Positions 37,185 through 46,135 of a DNA stretch of 64,000 nucleotides are shown piece after piece (within the stretch, counting starts at the first letter, position 1; every line of letters starts with the position of its first letter). Position numbers and translations under genes: made by a program. The notes under the pieces were generated by a model, which had not been told where the DNA came from, ran no database searches, and saw nothing but the letters and a program-made list of their open reading frames with translations. The stretch is from the NCBI GenBank assembly GCA_963667815.1, contig OY764021.1; one strand, given 5' to 3'. Origin of the DNA: Saccharicrinis sp963667815. Its GTDB lineage: Bacteria; Bacteroidota; Bacteroidia; Bacteroidales; Marinilabiliaceae.

Positions 37185-38516
37185 TTAGTTTGCTTTTTGT
37201 GAATTTGGCAGATAATAAAGAACCACTCTGTTTTCTTTAGTATAATATTTTTTTGCTACTCGTTGAATATCTTCACGCGTAACAGCTAAATATTTATCTA
37301 ATTCCTTATTAACAGCGCTAGCATCGTTAAAATAAGTATAGTCTGTTGCTAAATTTTCAGCAACAGTGGCCAATCTTTTACTTCCATTAACCATATCATT
37401 TTCAACCTGATTTTTTAACTTCTGAAATTCTCTTTCGCTAATTAATTCATTCTGAAGCTTCTCAACTTCGGCATACATTGCTTTTTCAACTTCACCATTA
37501 TCCACACCAGAATTTGGAATAGCAAAAGCCAATGTAACACCCGGTTGCTGTAGCCCTAGAGAAAAAGAGCTTACCTGAATGGCCTTCTGTTGATTATCTA
37601 CCAGCTCCTTATACAATCTTGAACTTTGACCTTTTGCTAATACATTATTTAGTAAATCCACAGCATAGTAGTCATCATCACCCAAAGCTGGAATTTTATA
37701 AGCTTGAAGAATCATAGGCAATTGGACGTTACGATAAACGGTATCTCTTATTTCTGCTACCTGTGGTTTTTCTACAATATTAGGTCTGGTAATTTCTTTA
37801 CTTCCTCTTGGAATATCTGAGAAATACTTTTTCACCATTTCTTTAGCTTTTGCCTTATCTATATCTCCGGCAATTACCAGGCAAGCATTATTAGGAACAT
37901 AAAAAGTGTTATAAAAATCTACAAAATCCTGATCTTTTGCGCTTCTGATATGATCTGGATTTCCTAGTATTGCAGTTTTATAAGGATGTTCTTTATACAC
38001 TCTTTCGAATGTTAATTCCAAAATATCACCATAAGGGGTATTTTCTGTTCTTTCCTTTTTTTCTTCAATTACAACTTTTTTCTGAGTAGCGATTCCGATT
38101 GAATCAACTTTCGCATGCAGCATTCTTTCTGACTCTAACCATAAACCTAGTTCTAATTGGTTCGAAGGAAGTACTTCGTAATAGTATGTACGATCAAAAC
38201 TTGTATTTGCATTTAAGGTTCCACCAGCTTTTTCAACATAGTTGCTATACTCATGGCGAGGGATATTGTCGGATCCTTCAAACATTAAATGCTCAAAAAA
38301 ATGGGCAAATCCAGTAAGATTAGGATTCTCATTTTTTGATCCAACATTGTACATAACAGAAACATTGACAATTGGTGTAGAATTATCCTGATGCAAAATA
38401 ACATGCAGGCCATTGTCTAAATCAAACTCCTCAAAATTGATAGGCTTCATTTGAGCAGTCATACCAAAACTCACTAACAGAAAAGCAAGGATTAGTTGGT
38501 TTGTAATTTTACTCAT
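37185..38516 (-). CDS. M16-family zinc metallopeptidase
   Basis: This 443-residue protein has a signal peptide (residues 1-21, ending GMTAQ). The zinc motif HFFEH is at about residues 68-72, with the distal Glu in EKKERTENTP about 75 residues later, as in active M16B peptidases. The second domain has the RxxxxxY-type motif GQSSRLYKELV. It is predicted to degrade peptides in the periplasm with the inactive partner downstream. Its 221 bp upstream region faces the end of the thiamine operon. Confidence 0.9.
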   Translation of the reverse strand: MSKITNQLILAFLLVSFGMTAQMKPINFEEFDLDNGLHVILHQDNSTPIVNVSVMYNVGSKNENPNLTGFAHFFEHLMFEGSDNIPRHEYSNYVEKAGGTLNANTSFDRTYYYEVLPSNQLELGLWLESERMLHAKVDSIGIATQKKVVIEEKKERTENTPYGDILELTFERVYKEHPYKTAILGNPDHIRSAKDQDFVDFYNTFYVPNNACLVIAGDIDKAKAKEMVKKYFSDIPRGSKEITRPNIVEKPQVAEIRDTVYRNVQLPMILQAYKIPALGDDDYYAVDLLNNVLAKGQSSRLYKELVDNQQKAIQVSSFSLGLQQPGVTLAFAIPNSGVDNGEVEKAMYAEVEKLQNELISEREFQKLKNQVENDMVNGSKRLATVAENLATDYTYFNDASAVNKELDKYLAVTREDIQRVAKKYYTKENRVVLYYLPNSQKAN

Positions 38517-38737
38517 TTACTACTTGTTTTAAAGTTTATACAAAAAGATTTGGTTGAACTTTTAATCAATCCATGTGCCTAAATCTTTTCACTCCTAATT
38601 TTCAAGTAGTTAATGATTTTACAGTTTTATGCGAATGTTCGTTTATGAACGCTTACCATATTAAATATGTCCGATAATGAACATAAACTTTAATATAAAA
38701 TACTGTTTAATAATAAAAATAGCTCTAGAAAGAAAAG

Positions 38738-39355
38738 TTAATATTTCTGATATACAACCAGATCTCCTCCCGAAATTTCTAAATGAAAGAATTCATCTGT
38801 ACATTCATTTAATGTACCTTGCCATAACATAGGTAAACATTGACTTTTGAGAGGATACTTTAAATTTGTAGTGGTTATTTGAACATGAGGATTTGTAGAA
38901 AATATTGACACCTGCTGTCCCTTAAAACTTTTGTATTGTTGCGATTGGGATATTGAAGTAAAAATACCATGATCCGTATACATTTTCACTTTTATAACAT
39001 TGGAATACCGTGGCAGTAAAAACACATTCCCAATCATATGGTCATCACGAAGCCCCGTTGCCCCAACAATAGAAATTTCAGTAAAAGAATGATCTTTACA
39101 CCAATTTACAGCCTTAGTTAAGTCGTTGGTTTCCTGGTCAGAAAAATGATGCAATATATTATCATATTTCTGTTTCATTTCATCATTGAGAGAATCCAGA
39201 TCACCAACGATAGCATTAGGAACAAAAGAAGTGCCTTTTAACTTATTGACAGCACCATCACAACAAACAATAAATTCGGCCTTTTCTAACTGTTCAAGAG
39301 CTATAGAGTTTGTTGGGAATGCTCCATTAGCTACGACAACTGCTTTTTTTATCAT
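38738..39355 (-). CDS. thiamine pyrophosphokinase
   Basis: This 205-residue enzyme transfers pyrophosphate from ATP to thiamine. GDLDSL (substrate and metal binding), QETNDLTKA and GATGLRDDHMIGN motifs are all present, and a short beta-sheet C-terminal domain follows. It is the last gene of the operon behind the TPP riboswitch at 42598-42694, after the TonB receptor and the PnuT-type transporter, so imported thiamine would be phosphorylated and trapped at once. Confidence 0.92.
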   Translation of the reverse strand: MIKKAVVVANGAFPTNSIALEQLEKAEFIVCCDGAVNKLKGTSFVPNAIVGDLDSLNDEMKQKYDNILHHFSDQETNDLTKAVNWCKDHSFTEISIVGATGLRDDHMIGNVFLLPRYSNVIKVKMYTDHGIFTSISQSQQYKSFKGQQVSIFSTNPHVQITTTNLKYPLKSQCLPMLWQGTLNECTDEFFHLEISGGDLVVYQKY

Positions 39356-39389
39356 ATATAAATTCTCTTAAAACAATAAAAATATTGGA

Positions 39390-39992
39390 TTAATTAGCAA
39401 CTGCAACATCTGACGTTTGTGTCAATAAGTCTTTCTTCCACTGTATGTATCCAACTAATGAAAGTGACATATAAAAGAAATATAAAACTGATGTTGGATA
39501 TAATCCTTTATAAAAATATAATCCTAAGGAAACCCCATTTACAATGACCCATACTAACCATTGTTCAATTATTTTTTTAGCCAACATCCAGGTAGCAACA
39601 ATACTTAATGCAGTTGTAAAAGCATCCCAATAAGGCAATGCCCCATCTGTAAAATTAACTAACACGTATGATATTAGTATATAGATGATAACACTTGCCA
39701 AACATAAAGTAAAAAACAAGCTCCGATTTATACTTACTACTGGCAGTTCTTCTTTCACATTATTATTCCCATGTGACCATAGAAGCCATCCATAAATACT
39801 AATTACCACATAATAAACCTGTAAAGACATATCGGCATATAACTTTGCGGCAAAAAAGACATATATGTACATTAAAGAAGTTAGTAAACCAACCGGCCAC
39901 AACCATTTATTCTGTTTAATTTCAAAATATAAAAACAATAATCCTGAAATAGTTCCAGCAACCTCTACAATATGATCTAATATCCAATCCAT
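39390..39992 (-). CDS. pnuT: PnuC-family transporter, probably thiamine-specific (PnuT)
   Basis: This 200-residue integral membrane protein has about seven hydrophobic segments. Family marks include FEIKQNKWLWPVG, SIYGWLLW and QWLVWVIVNGVSLGLY. I start it at the ATG at 39992; the frame continues to a TTG at 40001. PnuC itself imports nicotinamide riboside, but here it follows a TPP riboswitch and a TonB receptor and precedes thiamine pyrophosphokinase, which identifies thiamine as the likely substrate. A GC-rich hairpin (40035-40060) lies between it and the receptor gene. Confidence 0.87.
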   Translation of the reverse strand: MDWILDHIVEVAGTISGLLFLYFEIKQNKWLWPVGLLTSLMYIYVFFAAKLYADMSLQVYYVVISIYGWLLWSHGNNNVKEELPVVSINRSLFFTLCLASVIIYILISYVLVNFTDGALPYWDAFTTALSIVATWMLAKKIIEQWLVWVIVNGVSLGLYFYKGLYPTSVLYFFYMSLSLVGYIQWKKDLLTQTSDVAVAN

Positions 39993-40034
39993 GCCTCCCA
40001 AAATCTGTTTGATTTACAAATATAACGCTATTAA

Positions 40035-40060
40035 ACTCCCCGAATTGACCACCGGGGAGT
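40035..40060 (-). other. GC-rich intercistronic hairpin
   Basis: This is a perfect 8-bp stem (40035-40042 with 40053-40060), nearly all G-C, with a 10-nt loop, in otherwise AT-rich DNA. It lies after the TonB receptor stop and before the pnuT start. On the minus strand it is followed by only a short T tract (TTTAATAG). It could be a leaky terminator or an mRNA-stability element that lets the receptor be made in excess of the transporter. Confidence 0.55.
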
Positions 40061-40070
40061 ATATCTTTAT

Positions 40071-42521
40071 TTAGAATTTTAAAATGATTCCACCTAAACA
40101 GTTAATTCCTGCCTGAGGGTAATCATATCTCCATGTTTTTTCATCACCTTGCTCATACCAGTTACTGCCATAAGCGTTGTTCTCATATTCAGCATCGAAA
40201 ATATTATTAAACTGAAAATGGAAGGCAACTTCTTTAATCCACGATGGATGAATTGCATAATTCAAACGTAAATTATGTACATGATAGGCCTCAAGCATCC
40301 TTTCTGAACTTGAAGTATTATCAAAATACTGCTCTCCAACGTATTTACTAACAAAGCTAACACCAAATCCTTTAAATGGATTAAAAACAATAATACTGCT
40401 TCCTATTACATTAGGTGAGTAGCTTATATCTGTATCACCAAGATCCTTTCCTTTGTATTCTTCATTCCAGGCTTCATCATAATATGTTGAATACTCTGTA
40501 AAATCTTTAATTTTATTTTGGCTTAAGGTAAGGTTAGCATCCCATTTTAACTTTGGTAATATCTGAACACCCCAAATTAACTCAATCCCGGCTCTATAAC
40601 TCTTGTCTACATTAGTCATAATATCATAACCTACACTATTCTTTTCACCTGTGGGTACCAATTGATCTCTATAGTACATGTAATATAAATTGGCTCCAAA
40701 AGTTGCTTTAGTAGATTTAAACTCATAGCCTAATTCATAATCAAATAAAGATTCATCAACAGGTAATGAAGAAAGATCAAGTTTGGCATCTTTAAAATTA
40801 GCTCTGGTTGGTTCTCTGTGCGCAACACCAAAGGATGCATAAATATTTTGACTTGGGTTTATTGTATAAAACAATCCAAATTTTGGATTAAAAAAATCGA
40901 ATTTGTGTGACTGAATCAGATCTTCTAAATCATCATCTATCCCATCCATATCATAATTAATATGACGATATTGAACATCACCATATGCATTTAACTTTTC
41001 GGTTAAATCGTAGTTAATTTTAGCAAAAACATTAAAATCTGTTTTTTCAGAATTATTCAAATACCATTGATAATTATTATCAACGCCTCCATATTGTGCC
41101 CAAAGAATCTTTCCAAAATGATCACCTTCATATTTATTCCAAGCAGCACCAAAAGAAGCATCTACTCTACTCTTTTTGTAATTTAAGGAATATGTAAATC
41201 CATAAAAATCATTCTCCAACCACTTCTGACGTGTTAAATCTGTTTGGCTAACTTCTACACCATTAAACACTGGGTTCATGATGCCATAATCTGTATAAGA
41301 ATCATCTTCCTTGTATTGCTCATAATAACCATGTCCCTGAGTATAATGTAATGCTGCATTCATATTCAAACTTCCAGATAACTCTTGTGAGTAAAACAAC
41401 TGATAATGTGTTTGCTTATAATTATCCGTTTGATTTTTATAATAATGCGCATTCCCATTATCATCAAAATATTCGCCTGCTGGATTATAAGTTCTAGGTA
41501 ATCGATCCGCCTTATCTTCAACAACAATTCCTGGATTTCCCCACCAGCTGATGCCTGTTTGCTGATCTCCATTAATTACATTTGCTTTGATCATTCCTTT
41601 AGGAGTATAATAAGTCCCGCTAACAAAAAAGGATTCATGATCAGAGAATGCTCTATCCACAAATCCATCTGATTTTAACTTTGAGTAACGCGCATCAAAA
41701 CTAAATTTTCCATTGATCAAACCAGTTCCTGCTTTGTAAGTATTTCGAAACGTATTAAATGAACCAGCAACACTTTGAAGCTCTGCATAAGGTTTTGCAT
41801 TTACAGTTTGCGTTTGAAAATTTATCGTAGCTCCAAATGCTGCAGCTCCGTTTGTTGATGTACCAACCCCTCTTTGTATCTGAATATTATCAACAGATGA
41901 AGAAAAATCAGGCATATTTACCCAGTAAACGCCTTGCGATTCAGAATCATTTAACGGAATACCATTAATAGTTACATTAATTCTGGAAGCATCCGTTCCT
42001 CTAATTCTCAATGCCGAATACCCAATTCCATTACCTGCTTCAGAAGATTCAACAAGCGATGGAGACAGACTCAACTGATAAGGAATATCCTGACCTGTGT
42101 TTTCTTTACTAATTTCATCTTTAGAAAAATTAGTAACAGCTACAGGAGCTTTATTCCCTGCTCTGGTTGCAGAAACCAAAATTTCATCTTTAAAAATTGT
42201 TGAAGGCTCTAAAGTAAAATTAACAGTAGCAGATTCATTAACGGAAACTTCTTTTTGAATAGATTCATAACCTATGTATGAAACCACAAAAACATAATCG
42301 CCCCTTTTTAGATTTGTAAATTGATACTGACCATTCAAATTTGTTACTGTTCCCAAGTAACTGCTGTTTATTACAACTGAGGCTCCTATTAAATCGTTAC
42401 CTTCCAGATCAGTAACCTTACCTTTTACTACATTTTGAGATGATGCAGTAAAACTGACTAATAACATTCCACACAATACTAAAACTCCATAAAGCATAGA
42501 GTTTTTCCATCTTTTAATCAT
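40071..42521 (-). CDS. TonB-dependent outer-membrane receptor, probably for thiamine
   Basis: This is about 816 residues from the ATG at 42521; an upstream in-frame start at 42575 lacks a signal peptide and is unlikely. A signal peptide (1-29) is followed by a carboxypeptidase-D-like beta-sandwich (VVKGKVTDLEG to about 115), a plug domain (IRGTDASRINVTINGIPLND, QRGVGTSTNGAAAFGATIN) and a beta-barrel ending in an aromatic residue (IILKF). It imports a substrate across the outer membrane using TonB energy. The TPP riboswitch upstream and the thiamine genes downstream point to thiamine or a precursor. It lacks a SusD partner. Confidence 0.9.
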   Translation of the reverse strand: MIKRWKNSMLYGVLVLCGMLLVSFTASSQNVVKGKVTDLEGNDLIGASVVINSSYLGTVTNLNGQYQFTNLKRGDYVFVVSYIGYESIQKEVSVNESATVNFTLEPSTIFKDEILVSATRAGNKAPVAVTNFSKDEISKENTGQDIPYQLSLSPSLVESSEAGNGIGYSALRIRGTDASRINVTINGIPLNDSESQGVYWVNMPDFSSSVDNIQIQRGVGTSTNGAAAFGATINFQTQTVNAKPYAELQSVAGSFNTFRNTYKAGTGLINGKFSFDARYSKLKSDGFVDRAFSDHESFFVSGTYYTPKGMIKANVINGDQQTGISWWGNPGIVVEDKADRLPRTYNPAGEYFDDNGNAHYYKNQTDNYKQTHYQLFYSQELSGSLNMNAALHYTQGHGYYEQYKEDDSYTDYGIMNPVFNGVEVSQTDLTRQKWLENDFYGFTYSLNYKKSRVDASFGAAWNKYEGDHFGKILWAQYGGVDNNYQWYLNNSEKTDFNVFAKINYDLTEKLNAYGDVQYRHINYDMDGIDDDLEDLIQSHKFDFFNPKFGLFYTINPSQNIYASFGVAHREPTRANFKDAKLDLSSLPVDESLFDYELGYEFKSTKATFGANLYYMYYRDQLVPTGEKNSVGYDIMTNVDKSYRAGIELIWGVQILPKLKWDANLTLSQNKIKDFTEYSTYYDEAWNEEYKGKDLGDTDISYSPNVIGSSIIVFNPFKGFGVSFVSKYVGEQYFDNTSSSERMLEAYHVHNLRLNYAIHPSWIKEVAFHFQFNNIFDAEYENNAYGSNWYEQGDEKTWRYDYPQAGINCLGGIILKF

Positions 42522-42597
42522 TTTAAAAAAGTTAAAAATTAAACAATAATAAAATGAGGTATTAATTAAGATCAAAAGGCGAAAAGTTAGTTCGCAA

Positions 42598-42694
42598 ATT
42601 TCCTACGCCGGTATTATCCGGATCAGGTTCATTACCAACCGCCATAATTGGTAAAAGGGTATGATCTCAGCCCGCAATATTAAGGCACCCCAAA
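42598..42694 (-). ncRNA. TPP riboswitch (THI element)
   Basis: Read on the minus strand it has every conserved THI-box element in order: GGGGTGCC, CTGAGATCATACCC, GAACCTGATCCGGATAATACC and CGTAGGAA. These are the P2 and P4 helices and the thiamine pyrophosphate pocket. It precedes the TonB receptor gene by about 76 bp and should repress the uptake operon (receptor, pnuT, thiamine pyrophosphokinase) when the cell is replete. The start of the element is about 12 bp after a TATCTTTG promoter box. Confidence 0.97.
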
Positions 42695-42705
42695 AAAATC
42701 GAGTA

Positions 42706-42713
42706 CAAAGATA
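42706..42713 (-). promoter_or_regulatory. putative -7 promoter box of the thiamine-uptake operon
   Basis: TATCTTTG on the minus strand matches TAnnTTTG. It lies immediately before the TPP riboswitch, so the leader would begin about at the first base of the riboswitch. A clean -33 TTTG is not obvious. Confidence 0.6.
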
Positions 42714-43048
42714 AGTGGAATTATGCTAAAACTATAGTTTATAAATACTTTTTAATTGAAAACATAAAATGAAGACCTGAACTCTTCTTATAAAATATCA
42801 TTTTACAAGCCATAATGAAGAACTAAAAGGAAGCACGAATCAACACAATCTTGTTTATAAATTTTATCTACAGAAAGGTTTTTTAATAAAACCGTAATCT
42901 AAACTTATTGAATGGTTCTATTTTTGTTAATATTGCAGTTTAAATACAAATTATAGTTTAGATGTAACATTCCTATTTAGGTCTATCAATTAATGACTAA
43001 TTAGCTTTTTTGATAAGTCTATCTAACAACTAAAGAATATTAATAAGA

Positions 43049-43519
43049 ATGAAAATATTTTTTCAGGTAGTAGCCATCATGGCCTTAGCAATTATCATAT
43101 CCTGTAATAATACTGACGATTTTTGTTTGTCCAATCAACAGTCGGTTCAAGCCTCATTTTATTCATCAATCACTCTAAATGATTCAACGGTAAGCGACGT
43201 GACAATTAGGGCTATTGAATCAGTTGCAGAAGATGATACTATATATAATTCAGAAACAGTATCAGAATCCTTCCTTCCCCTTTCAATGATGAATGATACT
43301 TCTCGTTTTTTAATACAAATTCTTAACCAAAAAGATACCGTATCGTTTGTGCACTCTAAAGAGTTAAGTTTTATATCTGAAGAATGTGGATTTATTTTTA
43401 CGTTTGAGTTAGATACCGTTTTACACAGTAATATTTCGTTTATTGATTCTGTTTCAATAGAATATCCATCAATTGTTTATAATGAAAGTACCGAAAATGT
43501 TAAGATATATCTTTACTAG
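43049..43519 (+). CDS. DUF6452 family lipoprotein
   Basis: This 156-residue protein has a lipoprotein signal (hydrophobic residues 6-18, lipobox IISC with Cys19). The mature domain, mostly beta-strands, matches DUF6452, found mainly in Bacteroidota: CLSNQQSVQASFYSS and PLSMMNDTSRFLIQI are typical. Its function is unknown. The 3' end overlaps the start of the DUF6048 gene by 23 bp, and these two families are commonly found as neighbours, so they may form an outer-membrane complex. Confidence 0.8.
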   Translation: MKIFFQVVAIMALAIIISCNNTDDFCLSNQQSVQASFYSSITLNDSTVSDVTIRAIESVAEDDTIYNSETVSESFLPLSMMNDTSRFLIQILNQKDTVSFVHSKELSFISEECGFIFTFELDTVLHSNISFIDSVSIEYPSIVYNESTENVKIYLY

Positions 43520-44267
43520 TCTAGTTATTTTGGGATTCGCAACCCTAGTCAACGCTCAAAATTATTCAGACGAGGGCAGATATTCTCAAAATACGCAAAA
43601 TCAGGAACAAACAGAAGGAACCCCTAAGAAGAAGAAAGAAAAAATACCATATCCCAATAAAAAACGAGGAACTGCAATTGGTATTGATGTAAGCCGTTTT
43701 TTTGTGCCTTTGCTTGATAATGACCGATATGCTTTTGAGGCTAACATTAAAACAAACTTTAAAAAGAGGATGTTTTTTGTTGGATCATTAGGGTTTGAAA
43801 ACGTTTCTTTTGATGACAAATCTTATGAGTATAAATCGGACGGTTTATATGGAAGAGTTGGTTTTGACTACGACATTTTTATAGTTGACGAACCAAATAA
43901 TAATGATAATATTTTATTTGGTTTACGATATGGTTTCGCTGTACAAGATCACGGTTCAGACAACATCACAATTGAAGATCCTTATTGGGGAAATTATACT
44001 ACTGCAATAAGTTCATATACTGTAAATTCACACTGGATTGAGTTAGTGGCTGGACTTAGAACTGAGCTATTCAATAACTTTTATCTTAGTTTTTACGCCA
44101 GACTAAAAACAAAAATTGCATCCAACAATGCTGAAATAATGGAACCATATCGAATTCCAGGCTACGGAAGAGGAAGCAGAAGCGTTACCCTGGGCTTTTC
44201 ATACATTGCTGAATATCAAATTCCATGGGGTAATAAGAGGCTTAAAAACAAAAGTCAATCAAATTAA
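43497..44267 (+). CDS. DUF6048 family outer-membrane protein
   Basis: This is about 256 residues from the ATG at 43497 (MLRYIFTSLVI); upstream in-frame codons give no signal peptide. The signal peptide ends at VNAQ. The rest is a beta-barrel-like protein with alternating aromatic residues (RYGFAVQDH, FYLSFYARLK, VTLGFSYIAEYQ), matching DUF6048. A low-complexity Lys-rich stretch (TPKKKKEKIPYPNKKRG) links the signal to the barrel. It is transcribed with the DUF6452 gene and is convergent with thiF, with only 2 bp between. Confidence 0.8.
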   Translation: MLRYIFTSLVILGFATLVNAQNYSDEGRYSQNTQNQEQTEGTPKKKKEKIPYPNKKRGTAIGIDVSRFFVPLLDNDRYAFEANIKTNFKKRMFFVGSLGFENVSFDDKSYEYKSDGLYGRVGFDYDIFIVDEPNNNDNILFGLRYGFAVQDHGSDNITIEDPYWGNYTTAISSYTVNSHWIELVAGLRTELFNNFYLSFYARLKTKIASNNAEIMEPYRIPGYGRGSRSVTLGFSYIAEYQIPWGNKRLKNKSQSN

Positions 44268-44269
44268 TT

Positions 44270-44980
44270 TTAATACTTTAATTTGATTAACTTATTTTCA
44301 AGAGATTTAAAAACATACAAGGCATCTGCTGCAACATTATTTAGATTGCAGCAGATTTTTATCACTTCCATTGCCATCATACTACCAATAATTCCTGGCA
44401 AAGCTCCCATTACTCCAACAACATAGTCTTGTGGTAATTCGGGCTGCGAAGGAAAAACATCTGAATACGAAATGTTATTTTTATAGTTAAAAACAGAATA
44501 CTGTCCCTCAAAACCCTCAACTGAACCATGCACAAAAGGGATTTTTAGCTTCTGTGAATACATATTAATTAAATAACGTGATTCAAAATTATCTGTTGCA
44601 CCTACTACAATATCATACCCAGCCAAAATATCCTCCGCATTATCCTTATTCAGAAAAGTATTATATATTTCAATATTGGTTTCTGAATTTAATTGATTCA
44701 ATTTTTGCTGAGCAATATGAGCTTTTGATACACCTAACTCATTCTCCCAGAACAATATTTGTCGTTGTAAATTAGAAATACTAACCCCATCATTATCTAC
44801 AATTCCTATTTTCCCTATTCCTGCTCCTACCAAATACTGTAAAACAGGACATCCCAATCCTCCTGCACCTACAACCAAAACCTTTGCAGCAATCAATTTT
44901 AACTGCCCCTCTTCTCCTACCTCTTTTAGTATTAACTGTCGATTGTATCTTTCTTTATTTTCTTTGCTCAAAAAACTCAT
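44270..44980 (-). CDS. thiF: ThiF/MoeB-like sulfur-carrier adenylyltransferase
   Basis: This is about 236 residues from the ATG at 44980, with an upstream in-frame TTG at 45001 being less likely. It has the ATP-binding GAGGLGCP (Rossmann loop), DNDGVSISNLQRQ and ATDNFESRYL. It adenylates the C-terminal Gly-Gly of ThiS before sulfur transfer. The usual two CXXC zinc motifs of ThiF/MoeB are not obvious, which is seen in some Bacteroidota ThiF. It closes the thiS-C-G-H-F operon. Confidence 0.9.
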   Translation of the reverse strand: MSFLSKENKERYNRQLILKEVGEEGQLKLIAAKVLVVGAGGLGCPVLQYLVGAGIGKIGIVDNDGVSISNLQRQILFWENELGVSKAHIAQQKLNQLNSETNIEIYNTFLNKDNAEDILAGYDIVVGATDNFESRYLINMYSQKLKIPFVHGSVEGFEGQYSVFNYKNNISYSDVFPSQPELPQDYVVGVMGALPGIIGSMMAMEVIKICCNLNNVAADALYVFKSLENKLIKLKY

Positions 44981-45001
44981 AAAACTCTCTTCAAAATTCA
45001 A

Positions 45002-46114
45002 TTAAACAACCAAGCATTGATCCCAATCTTTCCAAACAGCTTCAAATCCTTTATCTCTGATTGACTTCTGTATTTCATCCGAGGTTCTGTCATCAGAAAC
45101 ATCAAATTGTTTTAATTCTTTGTCAGGGTTAGCATATCCACCTGGTTCTGTTTTACTACCAGCACTCATACTAGTAACTCCAATCCCCATCATATAATTC
45201 CTGAAATTGGCATTTTCTCTTGTACTTAATGAAATTTCTAATTCCTGATTGAAAATTCGGTAAGCACATATTAACTGTACCAACTGACGATCATTTATTG
45301 GATGATTTGGCTGAAAACTGCCTACGTGAGGTCGTAATCTAGGAAATGAAATACTGTATTTTGTTTTCCAATACTTTTGCTCAAGATAATCTATGTGCAA
45401 AGCGGTAAAAAAGCTATCTGTTCGCCAGTCTTCTAACCCCAACAAACAACCAACACCAATACGATGAATTTCAGCCTGACCAATTCGATCAGGAGTCTCC
45501 AGTCTATACCTAAAATCTGCTTTTTTACCTTTAGGGTGATAGTCTGGATATTTGTCTTTATTATACGTTTCCTGATAGACATAAACCGTATTTAATCCAT
45601 GCTTTTTAAGCTGATTATAATCATTCAAATCCATTGGGGCTATTTCTATGGATAGATTTGCAAATTCTGTTTTCAACATTGCCAAAACCTCTTCCACATA
45701 ATTGACTCCACATTTTTTAGGATGCTCACCAGTCACCAGAAGTACATGCTCAAACCCCATTGATTTAATATGCTTCACCTCTTCGAGCACCTGCTCTTTT
45801 GTAAGCGTACATCTATTAATCTGGTTTTTACAATTAAATCCACAATAAATACATCCATTTGCACATTCATTTGAAAGGTACAAAGGAATATACATCTGAA
45901 TGGTTTTACCAAAACGTGTTTGTGTTAACTGATAACTCTTTTGAGCCATCTGCTCCAAATATGGTTCTGCAGCAGGAGAAATTAAGGCTTTAAAGTCTTC
46001 TAACCCCGGGCGAACTGCATCTAAAGCCTGCTCAACATCAAACGCAGTTTTTGACTGGATTGAGGCTGTTACTTCACCCCAGTCGTATTGTTCATGTATA
46101 TGATAAAAGCTCAT
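45002..46114 (-). CDS. thiH: 2-iminoacetate synthase, thiamine thiazole pathway
   Basis: This 370-residue radical SAM enzyme has the cluster motif CANGCIYCGF (CX3CX2C) near residue 85. It splits tyrosine into dehydroglycine (2-iminoacetate) and p-cresol for the thiazole ring. The BATS-type C-terminal region is present (STRENANFRNYMMGIGVTSMSAGSKTEPGG). It starts 21 bp after thiG and runs to 1 bp before the thiF frame. Confidence 0.95.
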   Translation of the reverse strand: MSFYHIHEQYDWGEVTASIQSKTAFDVEQALDAVRPGLEDFKALISPAAEPYLEQMAQKSYQLTQTRFGKTIQMYIPLYLSNECANGCIYCGFNCKNQINRCTLTKEQVLEEVKHIKSMGFEHVLLVTGEHPKKCGVNYVEEVLAMLKTEFANLSIEIAPMDLNDYNQLKKHGLNTVYVYQETYNKDKYPDYHPKGKKADFRYRLETPDRIGQAEIHRIGVGCLLGLEDWRTDSFFTALHIDYLEQKYWKTKYSISFPRLRPHVGSFQPNHPINDRQLVQLICAYRIFNQELEISLSTRENANFRNYMMGIGVTSMSAGSKTEPGGYANPDKELKQFDVSDDRTSDEIQKSIRDKGFEAVWKDWDQCLVV

Positions 46115-46135
46115 TTGAATCTTTTGAGATAAAAT

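Larger units (their letters stand above)
42522..43048. other. 527-bp divergent intergenic region
   Basis: It holds the minus-strand TPP riboswitch and its promoter box (42598-42713) and, further on, a plus-strand TATTTTTG box at 42919-42926 that matches TAnnTTTG and could drive the DUF6452 gene. I see nothing else that looks coding or structured in it. Confidence 0.6.

Noticed and set aside
39390..39992. Nicotinamide riboside transporter PnuC
   Set aside because: The riboswitch and neighbouring thiamine genes make a thiamine transporter of the same family much more likely.
40071..42521. SusC-like receptor of a polysaccharide locus
   Set aside because: No SusD follows, and the TPP riboswitch plus pnuT and thiamine pyrophosphokinase identify a vitamin-uptake receptor.
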